Assembly: GCF_002836745.1 (NCBI RefSeq)
Contig: NZ_PJAR01000037.1
Coordinates: forward strand, 124,001 to 188,000
Direction: 5' to 3'
DNA: 64,000 nucleotides
From: Glaciecola sp. 33A
GTDB taxonomy: Bacteria > Pseudomonadota > Gammaproteobacteria > Enterobacterales > Alteromonadaceae
The notes under the pieces were generated by a model, which did no database searches, had not been told where the DNA came from, and was given only the letters and a program-made list of their open reading frames with translations. This document shows positions 61,565 to 64,000 of the stretch, one piece after another; the first letter of the stretch is position 1; each line of letters starts with the position of its first letter. The position numbers and the translations under genes are program-made.

Positions 61565-63679
61565 TTAATTTAAGTCATCTAAATCGGCTTCTCTTCCTTG
61601 AACTATTTTTTTATATAAATCTGGACGTTCTAGTTCTAGTATTCGCAATCGTTGAGTATGGCTAAATTTAATTTCTTTACCGAGGGCAATAAGTTTTTGT
61701 GCAAATTTTACATAAGAGTTGTCATTAGCATTAATTTTCCCAAGTGCTATATCCAGAGAGTCCTCTCCTTCTGATGGAGATTCACCAGCATCAATTCCTT
61801 TTTCTATAAGTCGTTCAAAGACTTCAAACGACCCCGACCGCGTAGCAATAACCAATGGATTAAAAATGGCAGTATTTTTTGTTTTTTCTAGAAGCTCAAC
61901 TAGAGCCGGTAAGTTAAGGATATCTACATTATTCGCTTGAATTGCTAGGCTTAAAATACTTACAGAAACTGGGGCACCTTTGTCAATTAATCTCTGCGCG
62001 CTATCAGCGGTGCTATTTCGTTGAATGTGATGAAATAACTCAAGATACAACTTCGCATTGGGATCTAAATTCCCTAAGTCATCTAACTCTACCTCAATTT
62101 CATCCCAATTTTGGGCTCTGGACGTTGCGACTAAACTTAAATAGTGAACACCTCGATCACTTCCAAACAACTCATTATAAAACCTTTCCTGTTCCTCCAA
62201 TCTTATTCTTGCAATGAAATAATTTAGTTGAGCTTTCGCTATGATCGAATCAAGTTTAGAGAGCATTTGAAATGCTTCAGCAAAGGAAATTTCACCTAGC
62301 CGATGCTGAGCAAGAATGTTGTCTGCGTCTTCACTCCTAAGTTTTCTTATTTCGAATATTTTCTTACGCGTTATCTCCTCCCAGCCATACAAATTAGCAA
62401 CGACGTTAACGAAAAAATCCCTTTTACATATAGATAGAATCTCATGGACTCCTTGTTCATATTCAATCACTTTTTTCAACTGCGTAAATAACTCAAAGCT
62501 TAAGTCTTCAGCAATTTTCACTTCCGATAACGTCACTCTATTATTGACAAATACCGCCCGGTTGGTGAGAGAAAGCAACTTTATTGCTTCATAATTATCA
62601 AGATTTGTTACCCCAACTCCAAGATTGATAAAGCTACTAAGGATAGATTTGGTTGTAGGATCTAAATCTTGCGTTTGGAATGTGCTTTTTCTTGATAGTT
62701 GATTAGCGACGATTAAATCCAGAGAAGACCCCAACTCTACATCTATGTATGGGTCAGAATTTGTTTTTGCCCAAAATAGACTAGTGCTAAAATTACTAAA
62801 ATATGCAGCGAGCGAACTGAGAGAATAATGGTGAGTATCCATCTTAATAGTTACGGCGGTGTTTAACTTTTTTAGCTCCAATAACAAAGAAAGCTTATCT
62901 TGAGATACTCCGACTGCACTAGCGTTTGCAAGTGTGTATACATTTATTGGATATCCAACTTCCACAAACACGTTTATAAGCTGTTTCGCAAAAACTACAT
63001 TTGTTCGATTCAGCAGCGTTACAAGTAAAGACTGAGATTGCTTTGTAAAAAATTCACTCGCGTTTGGATTGGATCGTACTAGGCGTTGAAGGTTATTCTC
63101 AATATCAGAGCGCATTTCTTTATCTGTGAAAACCTCAAAGCTGCCTAACGTCTTATTGTCGACTAAAATAGCGCCTTCAATTTGCCCTTTAATTGGATAT
63201 TCAATATCGAAAGGCTTTAAAATATGACGATTAAATTGATTATAACTTTGGAATTTTGAGTATATTTGTGTAACGTTCGGGTGAATATATTGAAAACCCA
63301 GATTATTCGCAATTAGATCTTTTGACTCGAGAGACAATTGATTGTTATTCGCGACACTTTCATTATAAAAATTTAATAAAGCTAATTTCACAGCACTGGG
63401 ATTTTGAATATAGCCAATTCGTTTTTGAGTTCGTATGCCGTCGAAAGACATTTGTCGTGGGAAAAGATTGCAACTATTTGCTTCAATACCTATATAGCTT
63501 GTTAAGCCACTCTTGTTTTCATTTACGGATTCTTTTTCAAGAATAGAATACAAGTTTGGGGAGTCGAAATTCATAGCATTTGTGACTGTGCCATTATCAT
63601 GCTTAATAGACGTAAAAAAAACAAACATACTGACAACGATAACTAATAATGCGAGCGACCAAAAGGTGACGTATCTCAT
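61565..63679 (-). CDS. large membrane-anchored helical protein of unknown function
   Basis: This is a 704-residue protein with one N-terminal membrane helix (FWSLALLVIVVSMFVFFTS) and a large, probably periplasmic, helical body. The C-terminal third has ankyrin-like turns (DSAQRLIDKGAPVSVSILSL, NPLVIATRSGSFEVFERLIE, KGIDAGESPSEGEDSLDIAL), and a middle segment (KKLNTAVTIKMDTHHYSLSS) reads similarly, so it may be a degenerate ankyrin-repeat protein. No catalytic motif is evident. It stands alone between the coiled-coil remnant and repeat copy C. Function unknown. Confidence 0.75.
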   Translation of the reverse strand: MRYVTFWSLALLVIVVSMFVFFTSIKHDNGTVTNAMNFDSPNLYSILEKESVNENKSGLTSYIGIEANSCNLFPRQMSFDGIRTQKRIGYIQNPSAVKLALLNFYNESVANNNQLSLESKDLIANNLGFQYIHPNVTQIYSKFQSYNQFNRHILKPFDIEYPIKGQIEGAILVDNKTLGSFEVFTDKEMRSDIENNLQRLVRSNPNASEFFTKQSQSLLVTLLNRTNVVFAKQLINVFVEVGYPINVYTLANASAVGVSQDKLSLLLELKKLNTAVTIKMDTHHYSLSSLAAYFSNFSTSLFWAKTNSDPYIDVELGSSLDLIVANQLSRKSTFQTQDLDPTTKSILSSFINLGVGVTNLDNYEAIKLLSLTNRAVFVNNRVTLSEVKIAEDLSFELFTQLKKVIEYEQGVHEILSICKRDFFVNVVANLYGWEEITRKKIFEIRKLRSEDADNILAQHRLGEISFAEAFQMLSKLDSIIAKAQLNYFIARIRLEEQERFYNELFGSDRGVHYLSLVATSRAQNWDEIEVELDDLGNLDPNAKLYLELFHHIQRNSTADSAQRLIDKGAPVSVSILSLAIQANNVDILNLPALVELLEKTKNTAIFNPLVIATRSGSFEVFERLIEKGIDAGESPSEGEDSLDIALGKINANDNSYVKFAQKLIALGKEIKFSHTQRLRILELERPDLYKKIVQGREADLDDLN

Positions 63680-63759
63680 ATATTTTCAAAATTCCGTTTG
63701 CTATTCATATTCCCACGTACTAAACAGACTAATACAAAAGCCGCAATGCAGGAGTATAA

Positions 63760-64000
63760 GGAGAATTAAAGCTATTTACTACCCACAGTAACAGCTGTAT
63801 TTTTGATTAGGTTTGTTTAAATGTTCGGTTGGGGACGCTTTGCATGGCATGTGAGCTTTCAAACTCCTGCTTAGATAGGCCATTGGTACAAAAAATTGTT
63901 GATCAGCATGTCAAAGCTCCTACCATGAAGTAATCTATTTCTGTGTATTGTATGTTGACTTGTTGTCTATGCACCAAAGTTGAAGTCGCGTTGGATTTTG
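63760..64000 (+). repeat. ~240-bp diverged repeat, copy C (runs to the window edge)
   Basis: It begins GGAGAATTAAAGCTATTTAC, has CAGTAACAGCTG soon after, and near its end CTCCTACCATGAAG, CTTGTTGTCTATGCACC and TTGAAGTCGCGTTGGA. It matches copies A and B in order and spacing. With them it brackets the stretch 52.2-64 kb that holds the glycosyltransferase, cassettes, IS66 and the 704-residue protein. Confidence 0.75.

Overview
The window looks like a chromosomal segment of a marine gammaproteobacterium of the Alteromonadales (Alteromonas / Glaciecola / Paraglaciecola type). This is inferred from the AT-leaning base composition, four large TonB-dependent receptors, a Tricorn-like protease, a FecI/FecR surface-signalling unit, a complete phenylacetate (paa) catabolon and a hut/hmu-type haem uptake operon. 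No rRNA, tRNA or CRISPR array was found.

Layout. (1) 1-7.5 kb: two small genes, then an operon under a Fur-box-like promoter with a TPR/EF-hand lipoprotein, a TonB-dependent receptor and a di-haem MauG/cytochrome c peroxidase-like protein whose signal peptide carries an 18-bp tandem repeat. (2) 7.6-13.6 kb: a FecI-type sigma factor, FecR, an STN-domain TonB receptor and a purple-acid-phosphatase-like enzyme. (3) 13.8-21.9 kb: an iron-limitation locus with azurin, a DUF2753-like protein, a very short Ni-superoxide-dismutase-like protein, a HutZ-type haem protein, the haem ABC transporter HmuTUV and its TonB receptor. Fur-like boxes precede azurin, the DUF2753 unit and the haem genes, and two of them sit in unusually long palindromes.

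(4) 22.5-45.4 kb: an HSL-type esterase and the phenylacetate catabolon. One strand carries paaG-I-J-A-B-C-D-E-X followed by a hydratase/dehydrogenase fusion that probably replaces PaaF and PaaH. paaY and paaZ are convergent. paaK, a DUF485 protein and an acetate-permease-like symporter run on the other strand, followed by a TonB receptor, a lipoprotein penicillin G acylase and an amidase-signature hydrolase. Read together, this is a pathway that imports phenylacetylated amides, cleaves them in the periplasm, transports and activates phenylacetate, and degrades it to central metabolites.

(5) 45.6-48.9 kb: a Tricorn-like protease. (6) 49-64 kb: an accessory region. It contains what I read as a sedentary integron cassette array: small orphan genes mostly on the minus strand separated by attC-like inverted repeats, with no integrase in view. 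One attC-like site is interrupted by an ORF-less group II intron. Two cassette genes are broken, one by an in-frame TGA and one by a frameshift at an A6 run. A defective IS66-family element truncates another. The region also has a glycosyltransferase, an alpha/beta hydrolase, a 704-residue unknown protein and three diverged copies of a ~240-bp repeat.

All family calls come from reading motifs by eye; no database search was run.
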